DNA of 64,000 bases. It comes from Allacma fusca (lineage: Eukaryota; Arthropoda; Collembola; Symphypleona; Sminthuridae). This document shows positions 45,853-57,289 of the stretch, one piece after another. Position 1 is the first letter of the stretch. Every line of letters starts with the position of its first letter. The stretch covers positions 33,208,801 to 33,272,800 of the forward strand of contig OX359247.1 in the NCBI GenBank assembly GCA_947179485.1, read 5' to 3'. The translations under genes and the position numbers were made by a program. Below the pieces are notes generated by a model. That model was not told where the DNA came from, did no database searches, and saw only the letters and a list, made by a program, of their open reading frames with translations.

Positions 45853-46280
45853 TAGGGATGTGCGTATCATTCATTTTTGAGCGATACCGATATTACCGAT
45901 ATTTGACTTTAAAATACACGATAACGACATACACGAAAACGATATAACGATACTGAATGCAATTCGGAAACACCATTTTAAAACCACTATTTTACATGTT
46001 AGCTTGATCGTAAGTTGAAATTGAACACAGGCATGTCGCTTAGTTTTGCCGACTTTTCGTTTGGGTACAAAATTTCCGTCATTTGCAGCCAATTATTTTC
46101 AACAAAAAACGTTAGAGGTCTGCAGTATGACATTTCTGGAATAAAAAACTGTAAAAATGATATTCTTAACTATACGATATATCGTTTAAAAATTACGGGA
46201 AATATCGTACGATATTTTTGCTCCAAAATTTACGATATGGACGATAATATCGTCTCGTTATATCGTTTGTCACAACCCTA
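45853..46280. mobile_element. hAT-like MITE with CGATATTA repeats
   Basis: A 428-bp element with ends TAGGGATGTGCG and (inward) TAGGGTTGTGAC. Flanking octamers gtacaaac (45845-45852) and gtgcaagc (46281-46288) match at 6 of 8. It sits in the repeat word 'gatgtacaaaccact', whose intact form occurs nearby. The ends repeat CGATATTACCGATAT and ACGATAT words. Older than most others here. Confidence 0.78.
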
Positions 46281-46288
46281 GTGCAAGC

Positions 46289-46654
46289 CATTGAATTTTG
46301 AATTTTTCGATATTTTGAAAATTTTTTAGAAACATAATTTACGCTTTAAGTTTCGCTCGCACATTTACCTTAACACGTAGTTATGCAAACTACTTGGAAT
46401 TTTCAAATTTTGAAAAAAAAAACATATACAAACTGGGATTGCGTTTTAAAAATCACTTCAACATTTCAGCATGCGTATATGCAAATCAGTTCAAATATTT
46501 CAGTTACTGAGTAGTTCAAAAAAATTCGCTCCTAAAAAAACAAATTGTGCTACCACAACAAGCTGCACAATTGATTTTCATTTGTACTCATCAGAAATGC
46601 AGACGACGCCCATCGCTTCGCCCATGAACTGTCGGTTTACCGATTGCAATTTAC
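46289..46654. repeat. Further copies of the ~110-bp repeat
   Basis: Contains 'ttttgaaaa', 'ttacgctttaagtttcgctc' and 'caaactacttggaattttc' variants. 46500-46650 shows nothing recognisable. Confidence 0.45.
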
Positions 46655-46990
46655 GATTTTTCTGGATTCCCCTTTACAACTTTAGCAAAGTTTGTTGAAA
46701 TATAATTCGTTTTTGTGGACCTGAATCTTGTAATGAACTTGTAGCCGCCAATACATGATACCCGAACCAATGATCCTGTTCGTGATAATAGTAATCGACA
46801 TAGAAAAATAACAATTCGACTTCAACTTTAACCTTCCCACGTGTACAAGGAGGAGTGTTGTCGATTGAAAAACAAAGCAACATCCGCTTGTAATGCAAAT
46901 ATTAAAAAACAGTATCTGTACTAGTGCACATCCAGTTGATATTTATAAAGCCCAAGTTTCCAATTAAAGTTTCCAAGAGGGATTACAAAT
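46655..46990 (-). pseudogene. IR relic of B type, rearranged fragment
   Basis: The minus strand matches B in two separated parts: 46660-46790 equals the coding stretch around WLQVHYK and the preceding GSGI (B 9275-9385), and 46795-46980 equals the pore loop and M1 (B 9835-10000). About 450 bp between them are deleted, and stops and indels are present. Confidence 0.75.
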
Positions 46991-47760
46991 TCTTTGCTTC
47001 ACACTCGTGCCATCCGTGCCCGAGAAAATTGACCGAGGTCAATGAGACAAATTTTAGAACATCTTGAACAGAACTTGTTACAAAGTGGAGGATACAAATG
47101 TTTTACGACCTCTCTTACGTGGGCTAGAAGGAGCGAGAATCGTTTTGCGGATCCCTGTACATGTAGAACTCATTTTCAATTTATTAATGATAGTAATAAC
47201 GACTCGTGTGAACTCTAACGTGATTTAGGTAATTATATGAAGTTGTATTAACTGGAATTCAGTTTTTCTTTTCAGGCCAAACCTTTGGATGTAGTTTATT
47301 CAATTATTGAACGCTTAGCGAGCAACTTTAGTTATATAATCTCGTCAACTGAATGCAACCATGAAGACAATCCAAACTTATTATTATTATAAACTCTTTG
47401 CTATTACATGCAAACCGCTCTACATTTTCAATTTCCGTGTCATTAAAAAAGGTGTCTATTGTAATATTACAATACCAAGTTATTTTTACTGAAACACGTT
47501 GCAAGAGTAATGAGTTGCAATAATTATCTACAATTTGGAACGTGTAAAGGATCTACCTTTCACGGAGGAAAAGGAATTGTTTTAAAAGACATCGAGGTAA
47601 GCTTTTGTAGTTTTCAGTAAGGCACATCCTGCATTTGGATTCACAGTATTATCACTAAACGCTACTTTTCTAGCTACATAAAATCACCCAAGACAATCAA
47701 AGTCTAGTTATTTCAACATCCGAACAGTTCCACCTCGTTACACCAATTTAATAACAGATC
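46991..47760 (+). promoter_or_regulatory. Upstream region of IR copy G
   Basis: Duplicated at 12500-13284. Carries the recurrent module at 47270-47390. The last 60 bp differ from the upstream block of D, E and F ('cacctcgttacaccaattta' before the start), so G may be regulated differently. No core promoter element is assigned. Confidence 0.45.
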
Positions 47761-49767
47761 ATGAGTATCTTGACGCAGTATTTAACCATGTTGGTTTTAA
47801 TCTCTACGAACTTCATACAAACAATTATCGAGGGGATAAAACGCAGACCATCTTTCAATATTTACCAACAATTTCTGAAACCCTTTAACGACTGTGAGAT
47901 AAACGTGGTAACAATGTCCGAACCAAAAGTATGTCGAGAGGTAAAGTCTGAAATTTCTGGAGCATTACATCCAAAGTCGCCTCGAAGGCTCCTGAATTCA
48001 AGTAGCGATTTCTCGGGCCCTGGCCACGTCGCTCGTTCATCTAAATTCCTACCATGCTATTTGCATATTATTATCTACGCGCCTAAAAACAAACTACAGT
48101 TTGTTAGTAAATTCGAAGCAAACCGGATAGAAATGTATTTTAAAAAGAATGCTGGGATTAGTAAAGATTTTGTGCTTCAACTTACAATATCACGTGACGT
48201 CTATCATGCAGATGAACGTTTCCGCCCTTGGAACTACTTCGTCGGTAAAATTTCACCCGGAGAAACGACTCCAACTGAAATAATGATTCTAGCAGGACCA
48301 TGCCCAAAAATGGTAATCTGTTTGCATAAGTATGATGTTAATTCAAAGAGTAGCGAAGTCACTTACGAATATATCCACATCAAAATTAGAACATTCAGAT
48401 CAAACTGCTACCAAAAACAGTTGCTACTAACACCAATGGACCCATCTCTGCTTACCGAAGGCAGCTTGAATTTTATAGAAAAAAATCATATTATTTCCTT
48501 GAAAAATTCACCATTCAGTGAGACAAAGTTTGTTCCATTTGTAAAAGTCGCCTTGATATTAGAGAAGCGCTTAAATTTCTCTCTTGGTGTAGACGGTAGA
48601 CTCAGGAGGAGAACCCGACGTATTTGCAGTTATTGTACTGTAAGTCCATTTGCTGGACTCACAATGGCTAAGTATGTAGGAGAAATTAAAATGTTTTTTT
48701 TTCAGACGCACTTCCACACAAAAACTATCATCGTGTACAATGAGCCTCTTGTAATTCCTTCCTCTTTTCGAACCCTGAAGGAACCCTTTGGAAACTTTAC
48801 TTGGGCTCTGATTATTACAACAATATGTGCAGCGATACTATTTTTTAAAATTGCTTTACAACTCAAGACGAACGCGGCATTGTTTTTCATTCCGACGGCG
48901 CTTCTTTTTGGGCAGGAGGGAGGATTAAAATTGAAATCCAATTTTTATTTGTCTATTCTGATTATTTTTTTCATTGTACTAAATGCGATTTACACAGGAA
49001 AGATGCAAAGTTTCACAGTTTTACCTCGTGTCCACAAGGGGGGATTATCGTACGAAGATTTGGTTAATTCAGGCTATCAATTTCGTATGGGTATTCAGGA
49101 AAGAAATCAAAACGCAAACGAGGTTCAATATGGTATGATAAATGGTTCCGTGAAGGAAACACATCGAGAGGTGTTAAATCGAGTCGCCACAGTTCACACG
49201 AATCAAATGGATACAATTTTGATTCAAATTTTATATGAACAACAAGCTGCCATACTTCATGGAAATGTTCAAAATGTTGTTTCCAGTTTAACGTCGCAAC
49301 ATTTTTTCACAAAATTCTACCTATTCGAAAGTGAATACTTTCACAACACCGCGGGATGGCTTTTCTACACATTCAATGCTGACTGCTTTGATGATGTCAT
49401 GAAGAGGGTCATTAGTTCTGGTATCATGCATCGGTGGCTACAAGTTCATTACAAGATTCAAGACGACGAAAACGCACAATATTTCAAACGAAGGTTTGCA
49501 GAAGCATTAGAGGCGCCAGATACAAAGCACATGTTGGTAGAAAAGGTCAAACGAAACGAAAATGACTCTGTAACTAAAGCTGCTTTAAATTCATTTTTGT
49601 TTGGTAATATCATAGCACTTGCATTGTTTGTTTTTGAGACTGTACAAAGGGTGTGCTTGTATTTATTATCGAGTTATAGAAAAAAAGTTGACACAGTTTT
49701 TTTAAATTCTGTGAATAGCGCAGTAGTATTGTGGGCAGGGTTATGTCGTAGATTTTACGAGCCTTAA
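47761..49767 (+). CDS. Divergent ionotropic receptor (IR) copy G, new C-terminal tail
   Basis: A 668-aa single-exon gene starting in the shared context gatcATGAGTAT. It shows a signal peptide (about 1-25), PRRLLN (about 76), a cysteine motif around GPCPK, S1 (about 250-340), M1 (about 343-366), a pore loop ending GQEGG, M3 (about 393-417) with IYTGKMQSFT, S2 and M4 (about 606-628). Just after M4 at FET, an 8-bp deletion relative to copy A changes the frame. The usual short tail is replaced by about 40 unrelated residues running to the stop at 49765-49767, including a YRKK cluster and a hydrophobic AVVLWAGL stretch. Otherwise intact. It is a likely functional channel subunit of unknown ligand, in a subgroup distinct from D, E and F. 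Confidence 0.9.
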   Translation: MSILTQYLTMLVLISTNFIQTIIEGIKRRPSFNIYQQFLKPFNDCEINVVTMSEPKVCREVKSEISGALHPKSPRRLLNSSSDFSGPGHVARSSKFLPCYLHIIIYAPKNKLQFVSKFEANRIEMYFKKNAGISKDFVLQLTISRDVYHADERFRPWNYFVGKISPGETTPTEIMILAGPCPKMVICLHKYDVNSKSSEVTYEYIHIKIRTFRSNCYQKQLLLTPMDPSLLTEGSLNFIEKNHIISLKNSPFSETKFVPFVKVALILEKRLNFSLGVDGRLRRRTRRICSYCTVSPFAGLTMAKYVGEIKMFFFQTHFHTKTIIVYNEPLVIPSSFRTLKEPFGNFTWALIITTICAAILFFKIALQLKTNAALFFIPTALLFGQEGGLKLKSNFYLSILIIFFIVLNAIYTGKMQSFTVLPRVHKGGLSYEDLVNSGYQFRMGIQERNQNANEVQYGMINGSVKETHREVLNRVATVHTNQMDTILIQILYEQQAAILHGNVQNVVSSLTSQHFFTKFYLFESEYFHNTAGWLFYTFNADCFDDVMKRVISSGIMHRWLQVHYKIQDDENAQYFKRRFAEALEAPDTKHMLVEKVKRNENDSVTKAALNSFLFGNIIALALFVFETVQRVCLYLLSSYRKKVDTVFLNSVNSAVVLWAGLCRRFYEP

Positions 49768-50894
49768 ATTGCTTCTCAATACAGAAGCTATTACAACTTT
49801 ACACCGTTAGATTAGTTTACAAAAGTGCGAATGAACATGCGTTTCGAATGTTTTGCGCGAGCTGAACCCTGTAATAATGTATGTGTCGTTTGTGCAATCA
49901 CCCCTTTGAGTATGCGTTGCTGATGGTGAGTTGGACGCTTGCTGTCGATAAGTTTTAGCTTGCAGAAGTGCAATATGAAGGATTGAAGGCAGCAGAAGTA
50001 AGCTATAAAAAAACCTACATGTTTCAATGTATGTAATCTCCGCATGTTGAGATGATTTCAGAAAAAAACAGAAATTTCAATTTTCGGCAAACCCCAATGT
50101 AAGGATTTTAAAACAGTTTTTGGTATCGACAAAATTTTGGAATATTTATTTGACGCAATTATTGATATTAAAAAATCTGGACGATTTTCCTTTTTCATAC
50201 GCTCTCTTCGTCTATGTCTAAGTATGAATGCAACGTAAGAGGCATGTATTTTAGTGTATGTTACCTAAACATTTTCGTCAACTTCCTTGACCACGTCCAG
50301 AGTTTTTGGGATAGCTTGGAGAAACTTTTGAAAAATTTCGTTTGACGTTGAGAATTTTGGACATGACCAGCAATAACAGAGGAAGGTTGCGAAAATTTCG
50401 CTTCAGGAGGAAATATAATAAAAAAAAGGAGTGTACGAAATTGACATTTTTTCTTGGACGGTCTGTCGTTCACAAAAATAGTTCAAAACGATGCGCTTGT
50501 AGAAAATTTCATGGAGATTCGTTTGGGCCTAAATCACCTTAGGTCAAAACTTGCGGTCTCAGGACCTAACTAGACGAGACAAGATTAAAGCAAACAAGTA
50601 TATTAGTATTACAACGTTTTAGAACATTTAATAAGTTTTGATCACAACAGTTTAAGATATTTCACCACCTCCTTAAAGGTCAATGACATGATCTCATTAA
50701 TTTGATTGGGAGTAAACTAGATTTTCCCATTACCCCAAGTTTAATATCGTAATATCGGTCTCTACTTCATTTTTGAGATGTACAACACAAATTTGGTACA
50801 GCATTGCAACACGCTTCAGCCTATTGAGGAGACTAAGAATTAATTTTTCAGTATCTTAGAAACAAACATACGATTGAAATAAAAAACCAGCCGG
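49768..50894. other. Spacer, nothing recognised
   Basis: Short chance frames only. Less AT-rich than average in 50250-50560. No repeats shared with other parts were noticed. Confidence 0.35.
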
Positions 50895-51010
50895 AAATTA
50901 ATTTGAAGCGGCCTTATTAATTGAATCATTTTCAGTTTGATTGCTAAATCGTTTGGGTTCCCCTCCAAAGCTTTTACGAAACGTTTCTTGAAACTGTCAT
51001 TATTCTTATT
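50895..51010 (-). pseudogene. IR relic fragment before M4
   Basis: The minus strand matches B coding sequence between S2 and M4 (9205-9320), with 'aagcggcctt', 'ttgaatcattttcagtttga', 'ggttcccctcca' and 'tttcttgaaa'. Short and mutated. Confidence 0.6.
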
Positions 51011-51499
51011 AGATTATTTAAAACCACGGGTTCCGCCACCTGTCCACGCAGACCCCTACCCTATTTTTAGCGCATAAATTCCACTATCCTTAACTCATAA
51101 TTTCCCCATAGTTCCTATCCCATTATAATTACTGATATATTTAAAAAGTACCCTTTTCCTTACGTATAAAGTTCTCCCTCTTAGCGCATAAATTCACTCT
51201 TACCTCTAACCCATAAATTCGCAATAAGTGGGGCAAAAAGCTGTGCGTACTAAAAGTGCAAACAGTTCGTACCAGTAGTGCAAATAGCTACCTACGAAGA
51301 GTGTAAAAATATGTCCCTACCAAAAGCGCAAAAGGCTATCCCTAGGAAAAGCGTAAATAGCTGATCCTATCCGTAGCGCAGAAAAGCTCTACGTACGAAA
51401 AGCATTAAATTCTGCCCCTCTCAAAAGCGCACAAATATCTCCCTATGAAAAGTGCAAAATGCTCTCGCTATAAAAAGCGTGAAATTAGTGCGACGGACG
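51011..51499. repeat. Degenerate tandem repeat with 'aaaagcgcaaa' words
   Basis: 51230-51490 repeats a unit of roughly 30-35 bp: 'ccctacc/taggaaaagcgcaaaaagctat' with many changes. 51020-51220 has phrases like 'ttagcgcataaattc' in reverse sense. It could be the subterminal part of another element, but no ends were found. Confidence 0.5.
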
Positions 51500-52435
51500 T
51501 AGTGCATCGCATGGGTACGGGTAGTACCTGAGTATTTGGGTACAGGTACAAGTCCAGGTCCGAAATTGGTACTCTGTTAAGTACCCAAACTGAATGGGTA
51601 CTTTATGGGTACTATATGTACCCGAATTTTGGGTACAAAACCAGGTGTTGGGTACACGTACACACTTGGATATTTTTGGGTTGTACCTGACAGGAACAGG
51701 TACAAGCTTCCAATATACCTGGACCTGATAAACTATTACCTGAAAATGTAGTACTCTTACGAATAGAAATCCATCTTACGAGACAACTAGTGTAGTATGT
51801 GACTCTCTCTCCGACCTACAGGTTTACTTTGATATTCAGCGTGTTTTCAGGAGTGCATCGTAATTTTTGAAAAAGCATACGTTTATGCAATAGAGATGGT
51901 TGACTTAGCACAACGTGCTAGCAATAAGTACGTGTAATTATAAATTCCACTTGTGATCCAGTAAAAATGGCGTTAAATGATATTGTAGTTGTGGAGGATG
52001 ACCTAGAAGTGGAAGATTTAATTGGAGATGGCAATAACTCAGATGGTGTAGAAGTTATAGTTCCATTAAGATGTCTAGTATTGCAAAAATTATGACGAGG
52101 CAGAATTTTGTCTAGCTTGTAATTGCTGTGATGTAAATCATCGAATGTCATCATGTGGAATCGTTTACAGTAATTCTTTTAAAAGTACCTGATTGGGTAC
52201 AGGTACATAGGAAAATATTTCAGGTACAGGTCCATATATTGGGTATATTTTGGGTACGGGTAAAATTCAGGTACAGGTAAGCACTACTTGCAAATTAATC
52301 AAGTCCAGGTACCAACATTTATTTAATGGGTACTTTTATTCAGGTACAGGTTTGGGTACGATTTTTGCCGGTACCCACTATTTGGGTCCAGGTTCAGGTC
52401 CAGGTACAGCATTTTTGAACCCATGCGATGCACTG
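51500..52435. mobile_element. hAT-like MITE, TAGTGCATCGCATGG family, copy 2
   Basis: A 936-bp element with ends TAGTGCATCGCATGGGT and (inward) CAGTGCATCGCATGGGT. Flanking octamers gacggacg (51492-51499) and gacggaca (52436-52443) match at 7 of 8. Subterminal words are GGGTACAGGTACAGG-like, related to the CCTGAACC words of copy 1 (8387-9073). The core has a short plus-strand frame from 51967 (MALNDIVVVEDDLEVEDL...), acidic and of unknown relation. Confidence 0.9.
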
Positions 52436-52815
52436 GACGGACACATGTATGCACGCATCCGCATTTTATAATAGTAACAGAAAATGTGAATAAAATATAA
52501 TTTTCTTTTTGTCATCTTGAAAGTAGTGAAACTGTATCCACAAATTCTTGATATTAGTACTATTGAAAAGCATTCCATTTTAGGGGTAACACATGGAATT
52601 TCAAAATTTTGCCAAAATTGGTTTGTTTTCATCCAACGTAATCTACCTAGTAATGACATGTCCTCCGTCTACAAACGCAACATTTGAGTTTTTGAAAAAT
52701 TTCAAAATTTTATTTTTGACTTAACAATCAAAAACTAAAATTTTAAATGTGATTTAGCATGAAGATTTTCAATAAAGTATTCTAGGGGACCATGAAATAA
52801 TCCCATCCTCATCCT
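52436..52815. other. Spacer, nothing recognised
   Basis: AT-rich sequence between two elements. No gene or shared repeat is seen. Confidence 0.35.
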
Positions 52816-53260
52816 TAGGGGGCATGCCTAAATTATGTAACGCTAATATGCCACATTTTTGACCAGCTCCGACCCCGAGTAACGCATACGTAACGCTGTC
52901 ATCTAACCCCCACTATCATACATAACGCAATGATAACAAATTTATGCATAACTTAAATAATTAGTGCTCAAATTATATCAGAATACTCCCATTAACCTTA
53001 TTGTGTTAATCCAACTTTTATTCCAATATAGTTACATTGCATTCTGTGAAAGGGCATATATTCTTAAAATTTAAACCTCGCTCCCAAATATTTTCACTAA
53101 ATATTGCAAGAATGCCTACGCGTTAAAATCGGGTCTAATCAAATATTGCGTTACGTAAAAGAGTACACAGGTACTACCTACTGTGCGTAACGTTAGCGTA
53201 ACGTTAAGAAAAACCACCACTGACCGTCTAAGCGTTATATAATTTATGCATGCCCCCTTA
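52816..53260. mobile_element. TIR element with TAACGC words
   Basis: About 445 bp. Ends TAGGGGGCATGCCTAAATTA and (inward) TAAGGGGGCATGCATAAATT form a good inverted repeat, continued by ATGTAACGC and ATATAACGC. TAACGCTAACG-type words recur near both ends. I do not see a matching 8-bp duplication, so class and exact limits are uncertain. hAT is likely from style alone. Confidence 0.65.
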
Positions 53261-54014
53261 TATGTTTAATACTCACCGTATGCCCCACGTGATTGCAATT
53301 TTGTTGTTGCAATATTTTGCAATGCAATTTTGTGAGCTTTGATATCTGGTCCAATCGTCCATTGTACTAACGCGCACAACAGGGCTTGCCATCTCGCATA
53401 GGTTGGAGCAAAAAATCGCGACCCAAATTTGAAATTTCGTTGGAAAATTTTCCCTGTCCAACATAAATATTGCAACGACAAGTCCCACAATAAATTTCTA
53501 TTTTCAAAAGTGGGTGAGCTACCCTAATATTTTGTTAACAATGACTCTAGTGAAGTATTTTTGACCATTCGTAATCCGTATTGTTCCAAATGCCATTCTT
53601 GAGTGTTTCTAGTTACAAGAGGTTCCACGCCAACATATTTTTTAAAATTTGTTTCAAGTGATTTACTGGCCTCGTATTAGCTAATATTCGTCAAAAAATT
53701 GGTTCATGGTCTCAGGTTTTGGAAAATTGATCAACTGTTTATGGATTAGGCAATACTCGTCAGAAGTGGTTCAATGATACCAAACTGACTAGCTTTGGTC
53801 ACAAGTGATTCCATGGGCGCAGAATGGCCAGTGTTGGTCACAGATTGGTTTCGAGTCGAAATTAAAATTTTGCCAATTAAAAAAAAACAAAGGTTGAGTT
53901 TGCGGGTGGAAGTTACCTAACATGTGAAATTTTTGTAACATTTTGAAATTCCGTTTCTTACCCCTGAAATGGAATGCTTATGAGTCTACTAATAATATTA
54001 TTAAAGTAATCACC
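53261..54014. other. Spacer with weak internal repeats
   Basis: About 53530-53870 repeats phrases such as 'ggtcacaagtgattccatg' and 'tcgtcagaagtggttcaatg' imperfectly, roughly every 80-90 bp. 53261-53530 shows nothing recognised. Confidence 0.35.
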
Positions 54015-54345
54015 ATTAATTGTATTGAAATACACGGGTCATGTGGAAGAATTCACTGTTAGGTAGGTAAAACTTTCTGAAATAATATTGTGACGTCAAG
54101 CTTGAGACGATATGCGGAACATTTCCTTGAAGTACGGTCAAAGAAAACCTGCTTCACAATAGTATCTATTTGATTATGGTGCAATGAAGGAATTCGGTTT
54201 AAAAGGTCACGATGCGCTGATCTTATCGAACCATCCACCTTGAAAAATTGTTCAATAACGCAACGCCGGTTAACATTAGAACACATGAAATTGGTAGTCT
54301 AATTAGACAGGTCCTGGTATAGAAAAACTCCTTTGTGGAGAACAG
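54015..54345 (-). pseudogene. IR relic, S2 fragment
   Basis: On the minus strand it reads like the S2 region. There is a match to the 'HKGG.SYQDL' stretch at about 54345-54310, then a frame with EQFFKVDGSIRSAHRDLLNR and HHNQIDTIVKQVFFD, then, after indels, pieces equal to the EYFHNT stretch. M1, M3 and M4 are missing. It is more divergent from B than C is, so it is an older copy. Confidence 0.8.
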
Positions 54346-54648
54346 GGTTGGGAATGGATTATTAATCCGGGATTCAATTAACATAGAATTGTGTTTTCTA
54401 TATAAATAATAAATACCAGTCTTAATCCACCTGAGTCCTGAGTTGAGCAAACTTGAATCTAATCCTAATTTCTCAATCCCAGCTCATTGAATTCAATTTG
54501 AATTCTAATCCAATTTAGTCAATGAATCAATCCTCAATCCAATTATTGATAAACAACGTAGTCAATCCCAACTTCAAAATCCACATCAGTTAGCAGCGCG
54601 GAATATGTACCGGGTTGTTATGCTGCCAGTATGTTTATATTATTCATA
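54346..54648. repeat. Possible hAT-like left end with AATCC words
   Basis: Starts CAGGGTTGGGAATGGATTA (54333 onward) directly after the IR relic and is filled with 'tcaatcc', 'gaattcaatttgaattc' and 'aatccaattt' words. This is the terminal and subterminal style of the other elements, but I found no right end. Confidence 0.45.
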
Positions 54649-55480
54649 CTAGTAAAAGCCCCGTGCTTCGCACAGGAGCAATTACTTGTGTAAATAAATA
54701 TCGTAAATAATAAGTGTAAATGGCAATAGATCTCGTATCAAGGTCTGTCGAGAAGGCTTAATATTGATATCCCGCTTCGCCAGGCAAAGTAATCTCATAT
54801 AAGACGTGAAGTATTAACTGTAAGACTAACAATTCGTTTCATATAGGTAGTTGGCAATTCATCATCAAAATATTATGGGGAAACAGCTTTCGGCCGACTA
54901 AAGTTTTATCCCAAACTCAATATTAGGCTATACACGTGGAATTTAACTAATCGCTTGTTCAATTTAATACAAACATCGTTATTAAACCTTGCTGTTGCAT
55001 CACTGTATGGTGCTTCACCCCTTAGTGGATCAGCACAACGTGCTGATCAAATATGATTTTTTATGTTAATATAATTTGTATATAGATCCGTTGTACCGCA
55101 ATATTGCAACTGAAGCCTCAGACACTGGACGCACTGATTATTTAAAATAGAAAAAATGAAAGGATTTCATATTAGCGCAACACATGTAACTTGCTATAGT
55201 TACTAAAGTCCAATGTTCCTACAAATCAATCCTTACATCCTAATGATATTTTTAGGGATATAAAGATCAAAACTCTGGATGCTAAGGCTTGTAATTATTC
55301 TTCCTAATTAGAATCCCACACGAATGTGAACTAAGTTCAGTCATTAAAATTCTCCTCTTATCAAATTATTATTATTATACGTAGTTTTTATCACTACCAG
55401 TCGTAATTTAATCCAAATTTGATGATTTATGTCTAATGTTTATAATAGTTATGGTTAGCGTTGTTAAGTGATAATCTAAA
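54649..55480 (-). mobile_element. Probable Helitron, 3' end
   Basis: Read on the minus strand, the sequence ends with a GC-rich hairpin (CCTGTGCGAAGCACGGGG, 54658-54675), a few T/A bases, then CTAG (54649-54652), followed by T of the flank. This is the Helitron 3' terminus arrangement of hairpin, short spacer and CTRR before T. The 5' end is not located, and the right limit given is a guess. No Rep/helicase frame is present. Confidence 0.5.
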
Positions 55481-55516
55481 ATGGCGTAATATTGCGAGCT
55501 TCCAATATACTGCAAG

Positions 55517-55630
55517 CAGTTGGTATATGCCGAGAAGAACAGCGAGCTGAGCGAGCTGAAAAACCTCTACTCTGCGACAGAGTTTCAGCTTTCAGCCCGC
55601 TGTGCTTCTCGGCTTGTTGTATATACCACC
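55517..55630. repeat. Foldback hairpin of about 115 bp
   Basis: Arms CCGAGAAGAACAGCGAGCTG and, inverted, CCGAGAAGCACAGCGGGCTG, extended by tggtatat and atatacca outside. The loop is about 40 bp. It could be a small foldback element or a structured transcript. There is no duplication at its edges. Confidence 0.6.
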
Positions 55631-55639
55631 GACCAATGA

Positions 55640-56110
55640 TGTTCGCTGGGGATACCGTCTCTCAGGACGGACGGCAAAAATTGGGACGGGATAGGGACTT
55701 TGAGACGGATTCGGTTCTAAAAATTAAGAGAGGAGAGGGACTGAGACGGGATCGAGACGTTGACTGAAAAATACATTAATAATAGGGACGAATACTTGGG
55801 ACGTTACGATTTAATCCAGTCACCGCCACTCTCACTATTTACTACCTCGTTCATTTACATGTGCTGTATGCCATACATATGTAGCAATGAATATAACAAT
55901 GCTGGGTACCAGGAATGGTTGTCACGTGAGATGGAGAGAGGGATAGGGATATGATAGGGATACGGACGGGACGGGGACGTTCATTAACGACGTTAGCGCT
56001 GACTGGCCGTGACTGAGACTAGATCGTCTGACGTTCAGGACGGATTGGAGGGACGTAAGGATTTGTGACTGAGTGTTACCAGGGATATGGACGTAACTAG
56101 TAGGGATTTT
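55640..56110. repeat. GGGACGG-rich repeat tract
   Basis: Words such as GGACGGGATAGGGAC and GACGGGACGGGGACG occur at 55660-55800 and 55930-56100, with a unique AT-rich core between. This again looks like a transposon with subterminal repeats, but no inverted termini or duplication could be fixed. Confidence 0.45.
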
Positions 56111-56819
56111 CCCATCATTGCCACCGACTTGCTTGGCTGTATAGTGAATAAGCCGGGAAGGTTTGAATTCGTGAAATAAGCCGCGAAGGTTTGAATTGTA
56201 CTACAAACGCGCGAAGGTTTAAATCAACAGAAGTGCTCAATAATAATAAAGGATTAGTTCCCCATTATTATTAGCTTGCATTCTACACATATCGGCAATA
56301 TATTGAACTTATCTCTTGTTGCACTGTAAAGAACGTTTTCAAATACAACTGATGACACGAGGTTAGTTTCTAGTAGTATGTATAATAAACATAAAACCGA
56401 AGAACAAGTTAGTATGGACTTACAGAAGATATTAGTGGATTGAACCAAAAAAATAAAAATGCCTCAAAACCGTGATGAACAGTCCGTGTAATTCTTGATG
56501 GAAAGTTTTTTGAACCCGTAGATTTGGAAAGTAGTAGACAAAGCAAAGTGTCTGGCCCGCGACAATTTTTTTGCGTATATTTTGTTCGTGGGTGTGCTTC
56601 CTTTTATATGTTTAAGTTCTTTAAATAATTTTGTCATGTAACAGAAATACATGTACATATATTATTGGTGGATTTATAATAATTCAAATGAAATGATTCC
56701 TCTGTTGTATGAACTGATTACACTTCGTCCATCCAACAGTGCAATAATTTACTTTAATCTGTGTAATCTGAGTTTAATTTTTCCTGTGTACATATACATA
56801 ATTATACCCTTTCTGAAAC
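56111..56819. other. Spacer, nothing recognised
   Basis: Contains a short repeat 'gcgaaggtttgaatt' (three variants at 56155-56225). No gene is seen. Confidence 0.35.
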
Positions 56820-57289
56820 TATTCAGAAGTTCTCAGAAGCTGAAAAGTTTGAGCTGGTTTGCATGTTGAAGTGTCGTTTAAAACGGAATCCCAGTTTGTA
56901 TTATCAATATGTTTATTTTTTTCAAAATTTCGAAACTTGGAAGTGGTTTGCACAACTTCATGTCCAGGGAAATGTGCAAGCAAAATTTCAAGCGTAAATA
57001 ATTGTTTAAAATTTTTTTCAAAATGTCTTGAAACATCTTGAAAATGTTTGGAATTTTGGAAAACTGGGAAATTCAAAGCGGTTGTTCGATCATTCACGAG
57101 GTCAGGGGGCAAACCAAATTTGAAGCGTAAATATCGCTTTTTCAAAATTGTGATTCAAAAGTGGTTTGCACATCTATGTGGCCAGGAGGTTGTGTTGCTG
57201 AAATTGGTTTCCAGATAATTGTAAGTTAAATAGCATGTGTCCACAAGGTCAGAACCGAGATCATTCCAGTAAATCGCTTCGCTCATAAA
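56820..57289. repeat. ~110-bp tandem repeat block, inverted copy
   Basis: Carries the reverse complement of the repeat at 35226-36540 and 44971-45700: 'aagtggtttgcacatctatg' and 'caaatttgaagcgtaaatat'. It ends with 'cgcttcgctcataaaaat', as in the other blocks. Confidence 0.6.

Noticed and set aside
55492-55767. 91-codon frame across the foldback hairpin and GGGACGG tract
   Set aside because: It spans a palindrome and a repeat tract. Composition is driven by the repeats.
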